Shown: in pieces, positions 1 through 8,924 of the stretch
How the letters are laid out: each line of letters starts with the position of its first letter
How positions within the stretch are numbered: position 1 is the first letter of the stretch
Source: Actinokineospora sp. NBRC 105648
Lineage (GTDB): Bacteria > Actinomycetota > Actinomycetes > Mycobacteriales > Pseudonocardiaceae
DNA: 64,000 nt
Direction of reading: 5' to 3'
NCBI RefSeq assembly: GCF_030269645.1
Contig: NZ_BSTR01000009.1
Coordinates: 62,001-126,000, forward strand
Translations under genes and position numbers: made by a program
Notes under the pieces: model-generated
Seen by the model: only the letters and a program-made list of their open reading frames with translations
The model's database searches: none
What the model was told of the DNA's origin: nothing

Positions 1-1030
1 GCTGGAGGCGCGGCTCAAGGTCAAGGTCATCGACCGGACGGCGCTGATCCTGGACATCTTCGCCCAGCACGCGCGGTCCCGGGAGGGCAAGTCCCAGGTC
101 GAGCTGGCCCAGCTGCAGTACCTGCTGCCCAGGCTGCGCGGCTGGGGCGAGACGCTGTCCCGCCAGGCCGGTGGCCGCGCGGGCGGCGGCAACGGCGGCG
201 TGGGTCTGCGCGGTCCCGGTGAGACCAAGCTGGAGACCGACCGCAGGCGCATCCGCGCGAAGATCTCCAAGCTGCGCAAGGAGATCGCGGCCATGAGCAC
301 GGTCCGCGACACCAAGCGCGGCAAGCGGGTGGCCAACGAGGTGCCCAGCGTGGCGATCGCCGGCTACACCAACGCGGGCAAGTCCAGCCTGCTCAACGCG
401 CTCACCGGCGCGGGCGTGCTGGTAGAGGACTCGCTGTTCGCCACCCTCGACGCCACCACCCGGCGCACCGAGACCGCGGAGGGCAACACCTACACGCTGA
501 CCGACACGGTCGGCTTCGTGCGGCACCTGCCGCACCAGCTGGTCGAGGCGTTCCGCACCACGCTCGACGAGGTGGCCGACGCCGACCTGGTCCTGCACGT
601 GGTCGACGGCGCCGACCCGATGCCCGAGTGGCAGGTCACCGCCGTGCGCGAGGTGCTGCACGAGATCGGGCAGCGCCGGGACACCTCGATGCCGCCGGAG
701 CTGGTGGTGGTCAACAAGGTCGACGCGACCAGCGAGTTCGCGCTGGCCCGGCTGCGCCACCTGCTCCCCGGCGCGGTGTTCGTCTCCGCCCACTCGGGCG
801 CGGGCATCGCCGAGCTGCGCGAGCGGATCGCCGAGCTGCTGCCCCGGCCGGACCAGGAGGTCGACGTGCTGGTGCCCTACACCCGCGGCGAGCTGGTGGC
901 CCGGGTGCACCGGGAGGGCGAGGTGCTCACCGAGGAGCACACCGAGGTCGGCACGGCGCTGCGCGCCAGGGTGAAGCTGGACCTCGCGGGTGCGCTGGAG
1001 GCCTTCGCGGTCAACGGCACGTCCGCCTGA
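1..1030 (+). CDS. hflX: GTPase HflX, 5' end missing
   Basis: HflX is a ribosome-associated GTPase that splits stalled or hibernating ribosomes. The reading frame is open from base 2, so the gene enters from the left edge and its N-terminus is outside the window; 342 residues are visible. Seen in order: the family linker with [15 protein letters not shown] near the start of the visible part, a coiled-coil basic stretch, then the G domain with P-loop GYTNAGKSS, switch [16 protein letters not shown] and SAHSG. The C-terminal tail follows to the stop at 1030. A strong hairpin follows immediately. The first ATG-like codon at 200 lies inside the conserved linker and is not the start. Confidence 0.96.
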   Translation, partial: LEARLKVKVIDRTALILDIFAQHARSREGKSQVELAQLQYLLPRLRGWGETLSRQAGGRAGGGNGGVGLRGPGETKLETDRRRIRAKISKLRKEIAAMSTVRDTKRGKRVANEVPSVAIAGYTNAGKSSLLNALTGAGVLVEDSLFATLDATTRRTETAEGNTYTLTDTVGFVRHLPHQLVEAFRTTLDEVADADLVLHVVDGADPMPEWQVTAVREVLHEIGQRRDTSMPPELVVVNKVDATSEFALARLRHLLPGAVFVSAHSGAGIAELRERIAELLPRPDQEVDVLVPYTRGELVARVHREGEVLTEEHTEVGTALRARVKLDLAGALEAFAVNGTSA

Positions 1031-1040
1031 GCTGACGTCC

Positions 1041-1082
1041 ACGGGGGCCCCGGTGGGATGAAGATCCCATCGGGGCCCCCGT
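1041..1082 (+). terminator. Terminator hairpin after hflX
   Basis: A 19-bp stem (1041-1059 against 1064-1082) with one G-U pair and a GAAG loop starts 11 bp behind the hflX stop. There is no U-tract, as is common in high-GC actinobacteria. An ATG inside the stem (1058) is therefore unlikely to start the next gene. Confidence 0.85.
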
Positions 1083-1165
1083 GCCAACGGCGCACCCCGG
1101 CCGCACGTCTACTCCCTCGGAGCCGTGCCGCGGCTACCGTGGGGGACTGGGAGAGGGAGGCGCCG

Positions 1166-2203
1166 GTGCGGGCATTGGCCACCGCGGGGATCGTCGTCGT
1201 GCTGAGTGTGCTGGGTTCCTCGTGGGCGGTGGCCGAGCCTCCGGTGCCCACGAACGCCTGCGTGCAGTCCGACAAGCGGCTGACCGAACTGTCCGGCCTG
1301 GCGGCCGACGGCGAGCACTGGTACGCGCTCAACGACGGCGGCACCAAGGCGATGGTGTTCGTGCTGGGCCGGGACTGCAAGGTGCAGAAGGTCATCAGCG
1401 GGCCCACCGACCCGTTCGACGTCGAGGACCTCGCGCTGGCCGCCGACGGCACGTTCTGGCTGGCCGACACCGGCGACAACGACAAGAAGCGCGAGACGAT
1501 CGCCCTGATCGCCCTGACGCCCGCGGGCAAGACCACGCTGTACCGGCTGACCTACCCCGATGGCCCGCACGACACCGAGGCGCTGCTCCTGGACAAGGCG
1601 GGCACGCCGTTCCTGGTGACCAAGAGCCCGTTCGGCGTCGCGGACGTCTACCGGCCGGTGGGCAAGATCGCGTCCCCGGGACCGACCGCGCTGGAGAAGG
1701 TCGGCTCGGTGCAGCTGACGAGCACCGACACGAAGGGTGGACCGGTCACCCCGATCGTGGGATCCATGGTGGTCACCGGCGGCACCGTGAGCAAGGACGG
1801 CTCAGTGGTCGCCCTGCGCACCTACACCGAGGCTTACCTGTTCGCCGCGCCCGACGGAGACGTGCTCGCGGCGCTGAAGAGCAAGCCGGTGCGGATCCCG
1901 TTGCCCGAGGAGAAGCAGGGGGAGGCGATCGCGCTGGAACCGGACGGCACCCTGGTGTCCGGCTCGGAGGGCGCGGGCCAACCGATCCGGGTCGTCAAGG
2001 GCGCCACGGCCTTCCTCGCGCAGGCCCCACCCGCCGACCCGAAGCCCGCGGTGGGCGACGCCGCCGCAGGCGGCAACGGCGAGGCGGCCCAGGCGAAGTC
2101 CGAAGAGGACGGTGGGCTGCCCATCCTGCCCGCACTCGGCGTGACAGTCGTCGTCGTGGGCGGCGTCCTGCTCTTCATGCACCGACGTTCGTCCCGCCGG
2201 TAA
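1166..2203 (+). CDS. Secreted, membrane-anchored beta-propeller-like protein
   Basis: 345 residues, function unknown. The start is GTG 1166, five bases behind GGGAGG; an upstream ATG at 1058 lies in the hflX terminator and is rejected. Residues 1-23 form a signal peptide ending AVA. The middle holds repeated short blades such as DLALAADGTFWLADTGDN and a KQGEAIALEPDGTLVSGSE stretch, which resembles esterase/propeller proteins of actinobacteria. A charged, alanine-rich linker precedes a C-terminal membrane helix (about residues 318-338) and the basic tail HRRSSRR, so the propeller should sit outside the cell, held by the C-terminus. I recognise no catalytic motif. Confidence 0.75.
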   Translation: MRALATAGIVVVLSVLGSSWAVAEPPVPTNACVQSDKRLTELSGLAADGEHWYALNDGGTKAMVFVLGRDCKVQKVISGPTDPFDVEDLALAADGTFWLADTGDNDKKRETIALIALTPAGKTTLYRLTYPDGPHDTEALLLDKAGTPFLVTKSPFGVADVYRPVGKIASPGPTALEKVGSVQLTSTDTKGGPVTPIVGSMVVTGGTVSKDGSVVALRTYTEAYLFAAPDGDVLAALKSKPVRIPLPEEKQGEAIALEPDGTLVSGSEGAGQPIRVVKGATAFLAQAPPADPKPAVGDAAAGGNGEAAQAKSEEDGGLPILPALGVTVVVVGGVLLFMHRRSSRR

Positions 2204-2610
2204 CCCGACACCACTGGCTCGCGGCCGCCCAAAGCCATGTCGCGCCGTACGGACTCGCGGCTCTTCGTGTACATCGCCGAGCAGCTTGGCCATCTGGTTG
2301 CGGGTAGTGGAGGGGCCTGCTCGGTCCTGAGCGGCGCGGTACTGAGCACTTCCCCGGCCCGCCGCTGACAGGGCGCTGTTCGGTCCGGGGTGCGCCGCGG
2401 ATGCCGGGTGGTGCTGGGGAAGCAAGTGCGGCTATCGCTTGTGGACGTTCGTCCACTTCGTCCCGGCCCTTGTGTGGGTACCCGGGCACCGCGAGCCCCG
2501 GCGGTGGCGCCAGCTGTCGTGCCGCCACCGCGTCGACCCGCGGTCGTCGATCGCGAGGTCCTCGTGCGGATCCGCCCGGTCCGGGGAAGCGAGACCGGCC
2601 GATGCCGCGC
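2204..2610. other. Gene-poor stretch between the propeller gene and lexA
   Basis: About 400 bases without a convincing gene. It holds a short open frame on the plus strand (2237-2368, 43 codons, beginning MSRRTDSRLFVYIAEQLG) that could be a small protein or a remnant, and a perfect 6-bp inverted repeat GTGGACGTTCGTCCAC at 2441-2456. The 3' end of lexA lies to the right, so its terminator may be in here, but I see no strong hairpin directly behind the stop. Confidence 0.4.
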
Positions 2611-3372
2611 TCAGAGCCTGCGCAGGACCGCTACCACCTTGCCCAGGATCGTCGCCTCGTCGCCGGGGATCGGTTCGTAGGCCTCGTTGTGCGGCAGCAG
2701 CCACACGTGCCCGTCGCGGCGTTTGAACGTCTTCACCGTGGCCTCGCCGTCGATCATCGCCGCGACGATGTCGCCGTTGTCGGCGGTGGGCTGTTGGCGG
2801 ACCACGACCCAGTCGTCGTCGGCGATCGCGGCGTCGATCATCGAGTCGCCCGCGACCTTGAGCATGAACAGCGAGCCCTCGCCGACGATCTCCTTCGGCA
2901 GCGGGAACACGTCCTCCACCGCCTGCTCGGCCAGGATCGGCCCACCGGCGGCGATCCGGCCGAGGACCGGCACGTAGGTCGGCCGCGGGCCCTGGTCGGC
3001 CTGCTCGATGATCACCGGCGCGATCTGCTCGCCGCGCAGCTGCGCCTGGGTGGCGTCCGCGGGCAGCACGCCGATCGCCCGCGGCCGGTTCGGGTCCCGG
3101 CGCAGGTAGCCCTTCTCCTCCAGCGCGCGCAGCTGGTAGGCCACCGACGAGGTCGAGGTCAGCCCGACCGCCTCGCCGATCTCGCGGACGCTGGGCGGGT
3201 AGCCCAGCCGCTGCACCCAGGAGCGGATGACCTCCAGGACTTGGCGCTGGCGCAGCGGCAGCTCGGAACCGTCCGCGGTCTGCTCCAGCGCCGGGAAACT
3301 GCGCACGTTGCCGCCCACCGGGGGCTTCTTCTTCGGCGCCCCCGCGGGCTTCCGACCACTCGTGCCTGCCAC
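2611..3372 (-). CDS. lexA: SOS repressor LexA
   Basis: LexA represses DNA-damage genes and cuts itself when RecA filaments form. 253 residues from GTG 3372, which has GGGAGG 7 bases upstream; longer in-frame starts would add an unrelated Arg-rich tail. The N-terminal winged HTH (about 40-105) has the typical [17 protein letters not shown]. The cleavage site is Ala142-Gly143 in GRIAAGGPI, and the S24 dyad is Ser177 (AGDSM) and Lys214 (TVKTF). The N-terminal extension of about 35 basic residues is usual in actinobacteria. A LexA box lies 105 bp upstream (3477-3492), so autoregulation is expected. Divergent from the LysM gene. Confidence 0.96.
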   Translation of the reverse strand: MAGTSGRKPAGAPKKKPPVGGNVRSFPALEQTADGSELPLRQRQVLEVIRSWVQRLGYPPSVREIGEAVGLTSTSSVAYQLRALEEKGYLRRDPNRPRAIGVLPADATQAQLRGEQIAPVIIEQADQGPRPTYVPVLGRIAAGGPILAEQAVEDVFPLPKEIVGEGSLFMLKVAGDSMIDAAIADDDWVVVRQQPTADNGDIVAAMIDGEATVKTFKRRDGHVWLLPHNEAYEPIPGDEATILGKVVAVLRRL

Positions 3373-3476
3373 TGCCCTGCCTCCCTGCGGTACCGGCGCG
3401 GGGGACCCGCGCCGGTAGGTGGATCGACTTCGATCTTCAGTCCTGGGGTCGACGTTAGCCCGCCGACCTGCGGAGA

Positions 3477-3492
3477 TCAAACACCTGTTCGA
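3477..3492 (-). promoter_or_regulatory. LexA (SOS) box of lexA
   Basis: TCAAACACCTGTTCGA matches the actinobacterial SOS box TCGAAC-N4-GTTCGA at 11 of 12 defined positions. It lies upstream of lexA and fits autorepression. Confidence 0.8.
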
Positions 3493-3560
3493 GCGACACG
3501 CCGGGCGGCTATCGATTTTGTCGGTGCTTGGTGGTAGACACCTCTCGCACGGACGTTCGA

Positions 3561-3576
3561 TCGAACGGCAGTTCGA
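3561..3576 (+). promoter_or_regulatory. Perfect LexA (SOS) box of the LysM gene
   Basis: TCGAACGGCAGTTCGA is a perfect palindrome and an exact SOS box. It ends 10 bases before the start codon and overlaps the Shine-Dalgarno AGGAGG, so bound LexA would block transcription of the downstream gene. Confidence 0.9.
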
Positions 3577-3586
3577 GGAGGTTGCG

Positions 3587-4057
3587 ATGGCGGCACTGCT
3601 GACACCGGGGTCGACGGAGCGGGTCGAGGGCAGGTCCTCGCACGTCGTGGCCCCGGTCCGGCCAGGGCTGCGACCTGGGCGGCGGGTGGGTCAGGGCAGG
3701 CTCCGGCCGCCCGGCCGCAGGCGCGTCGCGGGTGCCCCGCACGTCGTCGCGGCCCCCGCCTGCGCACCGCGCCGGGTCGCGCCGCCGCTCGCCGTGCTGG
3801 TCGGCCTGGCCGCCGCGGTGGCCATCGGGATCTACGGCCTCGGCGCGTTCGCCGGGTCGATGGCGGGCGGGGAGAACGTCCCGCAGACGACCACGGTGGT
3901 CCGCGTCGGCACCGGTGAGAGCCTGTCCGAGCTGGCCGAGCGGATGGCGCCGAACAGCGACAACGACGCCGTGGTCGCGCGGATCCGCCAGCTCAACGGC
4001 CTCAACGGCGTCGCGGTCCACGCCGGACAGCCGCTGACGGTGCCCTTCTCGCGCTGA
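3587..4057 (+). CDS. LysM protein, SOS-induced division-inhibitor type (ChiZ/DivS-like)
   Basis: 156 residues from ATG 3587 (AGGAGG upstream). An Arg/Pro/Ala-rich cytoplasmic part (1-65) is followed by one membrane helix (about 66-90) and an external LysM domain (about 104-153, [16 protein letters not shown] and [10 protein letters not shown]). This architecture, next to lexA and upstream of nrdR, is that of Mycobacterium Rv2719c (ChiZ) and Corynebacterium DivS, which are SOS-induced proteins that delay division. The perfect LexA box overlapping its ribosome binding region supports DNA-damage induction. The peptidoglycan hydrolase activity claimed for some relatives cannot be judged from sequence. 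Confidence 0.88.
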   Translation: MAALLTPGSTERVEGRSSHVVAPVRPGLRPGRRVGQGRLRPPGRRRVAGAPHVVAAPACAPRRVAPPLAVLVGLAAAVAIGIYGLGAFAGSMAGGENVPQTTTVVRVGTGESLSELAERMAPNSDNDAVVARIRQLNGLNGVAVHAGQPLTVPFSR

Positions 4058-4062
4058 GCTCG

Positions 4063-4081
4063 CCCGGCCACATGCGCCGGG
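4063..4081 (+). terminator. Possible terminator hairpin after the LysM gene
   Basis: CCCGGC and GCCGGG arms around a 7-nt loop start 5 bases behind the stop codon. The stem is short, so the call is weak. Confidence 0.4.
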
Positions 4082-4390
4082 AGCAGTGACCGCCGGTCCG
4101 GTGTGACCGGTCGAAGTGGAGCGGGTCTGTGTGGACACCGGACCCGACCACGGCGGACCCGAGACGACGGCGCCGCTCACCCCGCCGTGTCGATGATCAC
4201 TCGTTCGTGTGGTGTTCCGGGCCGTCGAGGTCTGCCTCCGGCCGAGCCGGACCACCGCCGGATCGGCGCTCGCGGCCGCCGGTGTGGTTCGTCCGGACGA
4301 GTGACCAGGGCCATTCACCCGTCCGCCCGAACCGGTGGGTGCGGCGCCGACTGCGGAGAGTTTCCCCCGTGTCGTGCCGACGTGCCCGAC
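4082..4390. other. Non-coding stretch upstream of the nrdR promoter
   Basis: No convincing gene. The clearest structure is a perfect 10-bp inverted repeat, GGTCCGGTGT at 4095-4104 against ACACCGGACC at 4135-4144, which could fold as a large stem around 30 bases. A 45-codon minus-strand open frame (4177-4314) has no good ribosome site and is not called. Confidence 0.4.
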
Positions 4391-4420
4391 TTGCATCCAT
4401 GTAGGGTCGAGGCATAAGTT
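4391..4420 (+). promoter_or_regulatory. Candidate promoter of nrdR-nrdJ
   Basis: TTGCAT (4391-4396), an 18-base spacer and TAAGTT (4415-4420) fit a housekeeping promoter. Transcription would start near 4428, inside the putative NrdR site. Confidence 0.45.
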
Positions 4421-4422
4421 CC

Positions 4423-4460
4423 ACCCCAACATCTAGTGGTTACACCGGTGTAGTTAGTCC
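4423..4460 (+). promoter_or_regulatory. Candidate tandem NrdR boxes
   Basis: CCCCAACATCTAGTGG (4425-4439) resembles the NrdR box, and a weaker TGTAGTTAGTCC lies about 21 bp further on. NrdR normally binds paired boxes near the promoters of ribonucleotide reductase operons. Their position just behind the -10 fits repression. The second box is poor, so only the first is likely. Confidence 0.4.
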
Positions 4461-4475
4461 ACAGGTGGGGTTGAG

Positions 4476-4496
4476 TTATCCACCGAACCATCCACA
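4476..4496 (+). promoter_or_regulatory. DnaA-box-like pair upstream of nrdR
   Basis: TTATCCACC (4476-4484) and CCATCCACA (4488-4496) match the DnaA box TTATCCACA at 8 and 7 of 9 positions; a third similar site, TAGTCCACA, lies at 4455-4463. DnaA controls nrd genes in other bacteria, so the cluster may link deoxynucleotide supply to initiation. Confidence 0.35.
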
Positions 4497-4589
4497 GATT
4501 GATCACCATGCGTGGCTGGCTGGACTGCGCCGGACGGTACCGCCGGGTGTGCACAGCGGGTGCGAAGGACAGCGGAGAAGGGTCGGATC

Positions 4590-5084
4590 ATGCGGTGTCC
4601 GTTCTGTCGCAACTCCGATTCGCGGGTCGTCGACTCGCGGGAGGTCGACGACGGCCAGGTGATCCGGCGCAGGCGCGCGTGCGCCCAGTGCAGCCGCCGC
4701 TTCACCACCGTGGAGGAGACCGTCCTCGCGGTGATCAAGCGCTCGGGTGTCACCGAGTCGTTCAGCCGGGACAAGGTCGTCCGCGGCGTGCGGCGGGCCT
4801 GCCAGGGCAGGCCGGTCGACGAGGCGCAGCTCCAGCAGCTCGCGCAGAAGGTCGAGGAGACCATCAGGTCCACCGGCAGCGCCGAAATCCCGAGCCACGA
4901 GGTGGGGCTGGCGATCCTGGGGCCGCTGCGCGAGCTCGACGGGGTCGCGTACCTGCGGTTCGCCAGCGTCTACCGGTCCTTTTCCTCGGTCGAGGACTTC
5001 GAGAAGGAGATCGCCGACCTGCGGGCGGCCATGGCCGGGCGACCGGCCGGGGACGACGCGGGCGGCACGACGGATGAGCAGTAG
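4590..5084 (+). CDS. nrdR: Transcriptional repressor NrdR
   Basis: 164 residues from ATG 4590 (GGAGAAGG upstream). NrdR senses ATP and dATP and represses ribonucleotide reductase genes. The N-terminal zinc ribbon has Cys3, Cys6, Cys31 and Cys34, followed by RRFTTVEE and an ATP-cone domain (about 46-136, [16 protein letters not shown] and [11 protein letters not shown]). The C-terminus is a short Gly/Asp-rich tail. It lies 115 bp upstream of nrdJ on the same strand; the pair is the normal actinobacterial class II reductase operon. Confidence 0.97.
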   Translation: MRCPFCRNSDSRVVDSREVDDGQVIRRRRACAQCSRRFTTVEETVLAVIKRSGVTESFSRDKVVRGVRRACQGRPVDEAQLQQLAQKVEETIRSTGSAEIPSHEVGLAILGPLRELDGVAYLRFASVYRSFSSVEDFEKEIADLRAAMAGRPAGDDAGGTTDEQ

Positions 5085-5199
5085 AAGGCAGACACGGCGC
5101 CGCCCCCGGGGTGGGGGCCGCCTGCACAGACTTCGGCCGCATCGCACGGGGAGCCCGGACGTGGCCAGGCCAGCACAAGACGAGGGAGAGGGACCGGTC

Positions 5200-8019
5200 A
5201 TGACGGAGACCGTGGAGTCCAACGCGGACCTGCGCGAGGACGTGGCACCGCGCGGGCTGCGGATGCAGCGGGTCTACACCACCGAGGGGGTGCACCCCTA
5301 CGACGAGGTCACCTGGGAGCACCGCGACGTGGTGATGACCAACTGGCGCGACGGCTCGGTGAACTTCGAGCAGCGCGCCGTGGAGTTCCCGGACTTCTGG
5401 TCGGTGAACGCGACCAACATCGTCACCAGCAAGTACTTCCGCGGCGCCGTGGGCACGCCGGTCCGCGAGCACTCCCTGCGCCAGCTGATCGACCGCGTGG
5501 TGAAGTCCTACACCGCCGCCGGGATCAAGCACGGCTACTTCGCCACCGAGGCCGACTCGGTGGTCTTCGACCACGAGCTCACCTGGATGCTGCTGCACCA
5601 GGTGTTCAGCTTCAACTCCCCGGTGTGGTTCAACGTCGGCACCAGCTCCCCGCAGCAGGTCAGCGCCTGCTTCATCCTGGCCGTCGACGACACGATGGAC
5701 TCGATCCTCAACTGGTACAAGGAGGAGGGGCTGATCTTCAAGGGCGGCTCCGGCGCGGGGCTGAACCTGTCCCGGATCCGCTCGTCGAAGGAGCTGCTGT
5801 CCTCCGGCGGCACCGCCTCGGGCCCGGTCTCGTTCATGCGCGGCGCCGACGCGTCCGCGGGCACCATCAAGTCCGGCGGCGCCACCCGGCGCGCGGCGAA
5901 GATGGTCGTGCTCGACGTGGACCACCCCGACGTCGAGGAGTTCATCGAGACCAAGGCCCGCGAGGAGGAGAAGATCCGCGTCCTGCGCGACGCGGGCTTC
6001 GACATGGACCTCGGCGGCGCCGACATCGCCTCGGTGCAGTACCAGAACGCCAACAACTCGATCCGGGTGTCCGACCAGTTCATGCACGCGGTGGAGTCCG
6101 ACGGCCAGTTCGGCCTGCGCTCGCGCACCACCGGCGAGGTCATCGAGGAGGTCGGTGCCAAGGACCTGTTCCGCAAGCTGGCCAAGGCCGCCTGGGAGTG
6201 CGCCGACCCGGGCATCCAGTACGACGACACGATCAACGCCTGGCACACCTGCCCGGAGTCGGGCCGGATCACCGCGTCCAACCCGTGCAGCGAGTACATG
6301 CACCTGGACAACTCCAGCTGCAACCTGGCCTCGCTCAACCTGATGAAGTTCCTCAACGGCGACGGCACCTTCGACGCGGAGACCTTCGCCAAGGCCGTCG
6401 AGATCGTCATCACCGCGATGGACATCTCGATCTGCTTCGCCGACTTCCCGACCGAGCCGATCGCCGAGACCACCCGCAAGTTCCGCCAGCTGGGCATCGG
6501 CTACGCCAACATCGGCGCGCTGCTGATGGCCACCGGCCACGCCTACGACTCCGAGGGCGGCCGCACGCTGGCCGCGTCCATCACCTCGCTGATGACCGCC
6601 ACCGCCTACCGCCGCTCCGCCGAGCTGGCCGGGGTCGTCGGGCCGTTCGACGGCTACGCCCGCAACGCCGAGCCGCACAAGCGGGTCATGCGCAAGCACG
6701 CGGCGGCCAACGACCTGATCCGCACCTACCACGCCAACGACGCGTCGGTGCAGCAGGTGGCCACCCGCGAGTGGCAGGCCGCGCTGGAGATCGGCGCCCG
6801 CAACGGCTGGCGCAACGCCCAGGCCAGCGTGCTCGCCCCGACCGGCACCATCGGCCTGATGATGGACTGCGACACCACCGGCATCGAGCCCGACCTGGCC
6901 CTGGTCAAGTTCAAGAAGCTGGTCGGCGGCGGCTCCATGCAGATCGTCAACCAGACCGTGCCGCGCGCGCTGTCCTCGCTGGGCTACCAGCCCGAGCAGG
7001 TCGAGGCCATCGTCGAGTTCATCGCCGAGCACGGCCACGTCGTCGACGCCCCCGGGCTGCGCAAGGAGCACTACGAGGTCTTCGACTGCGCGATGGGCGA
7101 GCGCTCGATCGCGCCGATGGGCCACGTGCGGATGATGGCCGCGGTGCAGCCGTTCATCTCCGGGGCGATCTCCAAGACGGTGAACATGCCCGAGGCGGCC
7201 ACCGTCGAGCACGTCGAGGAGATCTACTTCCAGGGCTGGAAGCTGGGCCTCAAGGCGCTGGCCATCTACCGCGACAACTGCAAGGTCGGCCAGCCGCTCT
7301 CGGCGGGCAAGAGCGGTTCGGCGTCCTCGGCGAAGTCGAAGGCGGAGCCGGAGAAGGTCATCGAGTACCGGCCGGTCCGCAAGCGCCTGCCCAAGAAGCG
7401 CCCCTCCCAGACGGTCTCGTTCACCGTGGGCGGCGCCGAGGGCTACCTGCACGCGGGCTCCTACCCCGACGACGGCCTCGGCGAGATCTTCGTCAAGCTG
7501 GGCAAGCAGGGCTCCACCCTGGCGGGCGTGATGGACGCGTTCTCCATGTCCATCTCGGTCGGCCTGCAGTACGGCATCCCGCTGGAGTTCTACGTCTCGA
7601 AGTTCCAGAACCTGCGCTTCGAACCCGCGGGCATGACCGACGACCCGGACGTGCGCATCGCCACCAGCGTCTTGGACTACCTGTTCCGCAGGCTCGCTTT
7701 GGACTACCTGCCGTACGAGAAGCGCTCCCAGCTCGGCGTGTTCACCGCGGACGAGCGCTCGGCACAGGTGGCGGCGGACTACAGCACCGTCCCGTCCGAC
7801 GTGGACCTCGAAGGCCTGCGCACCTCGGTCGACGCCTCCCCGCGCGCGGCCATCGAGCCCGCGGTCACCGCTGAGGCGCACAGCTCCACGGAACTGCTGG
7901 AACTGCACCTCGGCAAGGCGGCCGACGCCCCGCTGTGCATGACCTGCGGCACCAAGATGCGCCCCGCGGGCTCCTGCTACGTGTGCGAGGGCTGCGGCTC
8001 CACCTCCGGCTGCAGCTAG
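5200..8019 (+). CDS. nrdJ: Adenosylcobalamin-dependent ribonucleotide reductase (class II)
   Basis: 939 residues from ATG 5200 with a GAGGGAGAGGG ribosome site. It reduces ribonucleotides to deoxyribonucleotides with a B12 radical and works without oxygen control. Seen: the NSPVWFNVG block near residue 139, the redox cysteine in ACFI near 157, the GGSGAGLNLSRIRS loop, the catalytic N-x-C-x-E as N361-P-C363-S-E365, PTGTIG near 547, and a C-terminal Cys-rich tail (CMTCGTK ... CYVCEGCGSTSGC) that combines thioredoxin-type shuttle and zinc ligands. There is no separate nrdB-like gene nearby. Long upstream in-frame extensions are ignored because they run through nrdR in another frame. Confidence 0.97.
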   Translation: MTETVESNADLREDVAPRGLRMQRVYTTEGVHPYDEVTWEHRDVVMTNWRDGSVNFEQRAVEFPDFWSVNATNIVTSKYFRGAVGTPVREHSLRQLIDRVVKSYTAAGIKHGYFATEADSVVFDHELTWMLLHQVFSFNSPVWFNVGTSSPQQVSACFILAVDDTMDSILNWYKEEGLIFKGGSGAGLNLSRIRSSKELLSSGGTASGPVSFMRGADASAGTIKSGGATRRAAKMVVLDVDHPDVEEFIETKAREEEKIRVLRDAGFDMDLGGADIASVQYQNANNSIRVSDQFMHAVESDGQFGLRSRTTGEVIEEVGAKDLFRKLAKAAWECADPGIQYDDTINAWHTCPESGRITASNPCSEYMHLDNSSCNLASLNLMKFLNGDGTFDAETFAKAVEIVITAMDISICFADFPTEPIAETTRKFRQLGIGYANIGALLMATGHAYDSEGGRTLAASITSLMTATAYRRSAELAGVVGPFDGYARNAEPHKRVMRKHAAANDLIRTYHANDASVQQVATREWQAALEIGARNGWRNAQASVLAPTGTIGLMMDCDTTGIEPDLALVKFKKLVGGGSMQIVNQTVPRALSSLGYQPEQVEAIVEFIAEHGHVVDAPGLRKEHYEVFDCAMGERSIAPMGHVRMMAAVQPFISGAISKTVNMPEAATVEHVEEIYFQGWKLGLKALAIYRDNCKVGQPLSAGKSGSASSAKSKAEPEKVIEYRPVRKRLPKKRPSQTVSFTVGGAEGYLHAGSYPDDGLGEIFVKLGKQGSTLAGVMDAFSMSISVGLQYGIPLEFYVSKFQNLRFEPAGMTDDPDVRIATSVLDYLFRRLALDYLPYEKRSQLGVFTADERSAQVAADYSTVPSDVDLEGLRTSVDASPRAAIEPAVTAEAHSSTELLELHLGKAADAPLCMTCGTKMRPAGSCYVCEGCGSTSGCS

Positions 8020-8057
8020 CACCGAGTCGGAGCGCGTAGGCGCTATCCCGGCGTTCC

Positions 8058-8092
8058 GGGCCAGGAGTCGACGACATGTCGACTCCTGGCCC
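8058..8092 (+). terminator. Terminator hairpin after nrdJ
   Basis: A perfect 15-bp stem (8058-8072 against 8078-8092) with a GACAT loop, 38 bases behind the nrdJ stop, followed by a T-rich stretch. It closes the nrdRJ operon. Confidence 0.9.
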
Positions 8093-8164
8093 GTTCTCGT
8101 GTGGGTTTGGTGCGGGAACGGTGAATCTCCGGCCGGCCAGGGGAAAGCGGGGCACAGTCGAGGC

Positions 8165-8863
8165 ATGACCTTCGACGAGTGGTTGCGCGAGTTCACCGAA
8201 GAGGCGGCCCGGCGGTCGACTCGGCCTGATCCTGAGTGGACATCGGGTACCGCGCTGCACCCCGAGCTCGTGCGCAGCGTCCAGCGTTTCCAGGTCGGCG
8301 AGAACGGCGACGGTGCGAACCTGATTGCGAAGGCCGGGGACGGGGCGTACGGCCAGGCCGCGCGGTTGTTCGTCGCCGAGGAGCAGAACCACGCCCGCCT
8401 GCTCGCAGGGGTCTTGGCGGCCAACGGGGCGTCTACGATCGCCTCGTGCTGGACGGACGTTGTGTTCGTGTGGTTGCGGCGCGCGCTCGGGCTTCGCTTG
8501 GAACTGATGGTGCTCACCGTTGCCGAGGCCGTGGCGTTGACCTACTACCGGGTCCTGCGTGACGGTGTCACCGATCGGCTCACCGCGGAGGTGGCTGGGC
8601 GATTGTTGGCGGACGAGCGGCGACACGTTCGGTTCCACCGGGACTCTCTTAGTGCGTACGGCCGTCTTCCGTTTCCGATCCTCTTACTGTGGCGCGTGCT
8701 CTTCCTCGGCGCGGTCGTCGTTGTCGCTCTCGACCACCGCCGGGCTCTGCGTGTCTTGGGTGTCTCGGGCCGGGCGTTCGTCCGCGAGTCCCTGACCCAC
8801 TTCGCTGTTGTGTCAAACCCGACCCGGTCGGGCGACACTGTCCACAGTGTCGGTGCTCGGTGA
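8165..8863 (+). CDS. Ferritin-like superfamily protein
   Basis: 232 residues. The start ATG 8165 has CACAGT six bases upstream, so the mRNA may be leaderless. The protein is helical, with di-iron-type ligand motifs: Glu in VGENGDG, E-x-x-H in AEEQNHARLL, Glu in TVAEAVAL and ERRHVRFH. These match the four-helix E / ExxH / E / ExxH layout of ferritin-like oxidases such as MiaE-type enzymes. A hydrophobic stretch PILLLWRVLFLGAVVVV near residue 180 may be a membrane helix. Codon use is a little less GC-biased than in the neighbours. The substrate is unknown. Confidence 0.7.
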   Translation: MTFDEWLREFTEEAARRSTRPDPEWTSGTALHPELVRSVQRFQVGENGDGANLIAKAGDGAYGQAARLFVAEEQNHARLLAGVLAANGASTIASCWTDVVFVWLRRALGLRLELMVLTVAEAVALTYYRVLRDGVTDRLTAEVAGRLLADERRHVRFHRDSLSAYGRLPFPILLLWRVLFLGAVVVVALDHRRALRVLGVSGRAFVRESLTHFAVVSNPTRSGDTVHSVGAR

Positions 8864-8924
8864 CACGATGGCCGCACGACACCGCAGCACGACGTGCGAG
8901 CACCACACCTGGAGGCGACCAGCG

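Noticed and set aside
1058..1165. Upstream ATG extension of the beta-propeller-like gene
   Set aside because: It begins inside the hflX terminator stem and lacks a ribosome site; GTG 1166 has GGGAGG and a proper signal peptide.
4177..4314. 45-codon minus-strand ORF upstream of nrdR
   Set aside because: No convincing ribosome site and very high Arg/Pro content.
4747..5199. 453-base in-frame extension of nrdJ
   Set aside because: It lies over nrdR in another frame and gives an Arg/Ser-rich shadow sequence; the conserved N-terminus begins at 5200.
4864..8517. 1217-codon open frame antisense to nrdJ
   Set aside because: It mirrors the strong codon bias of nrdJ on the other strand and encodes low-complexity sequence with no domain.
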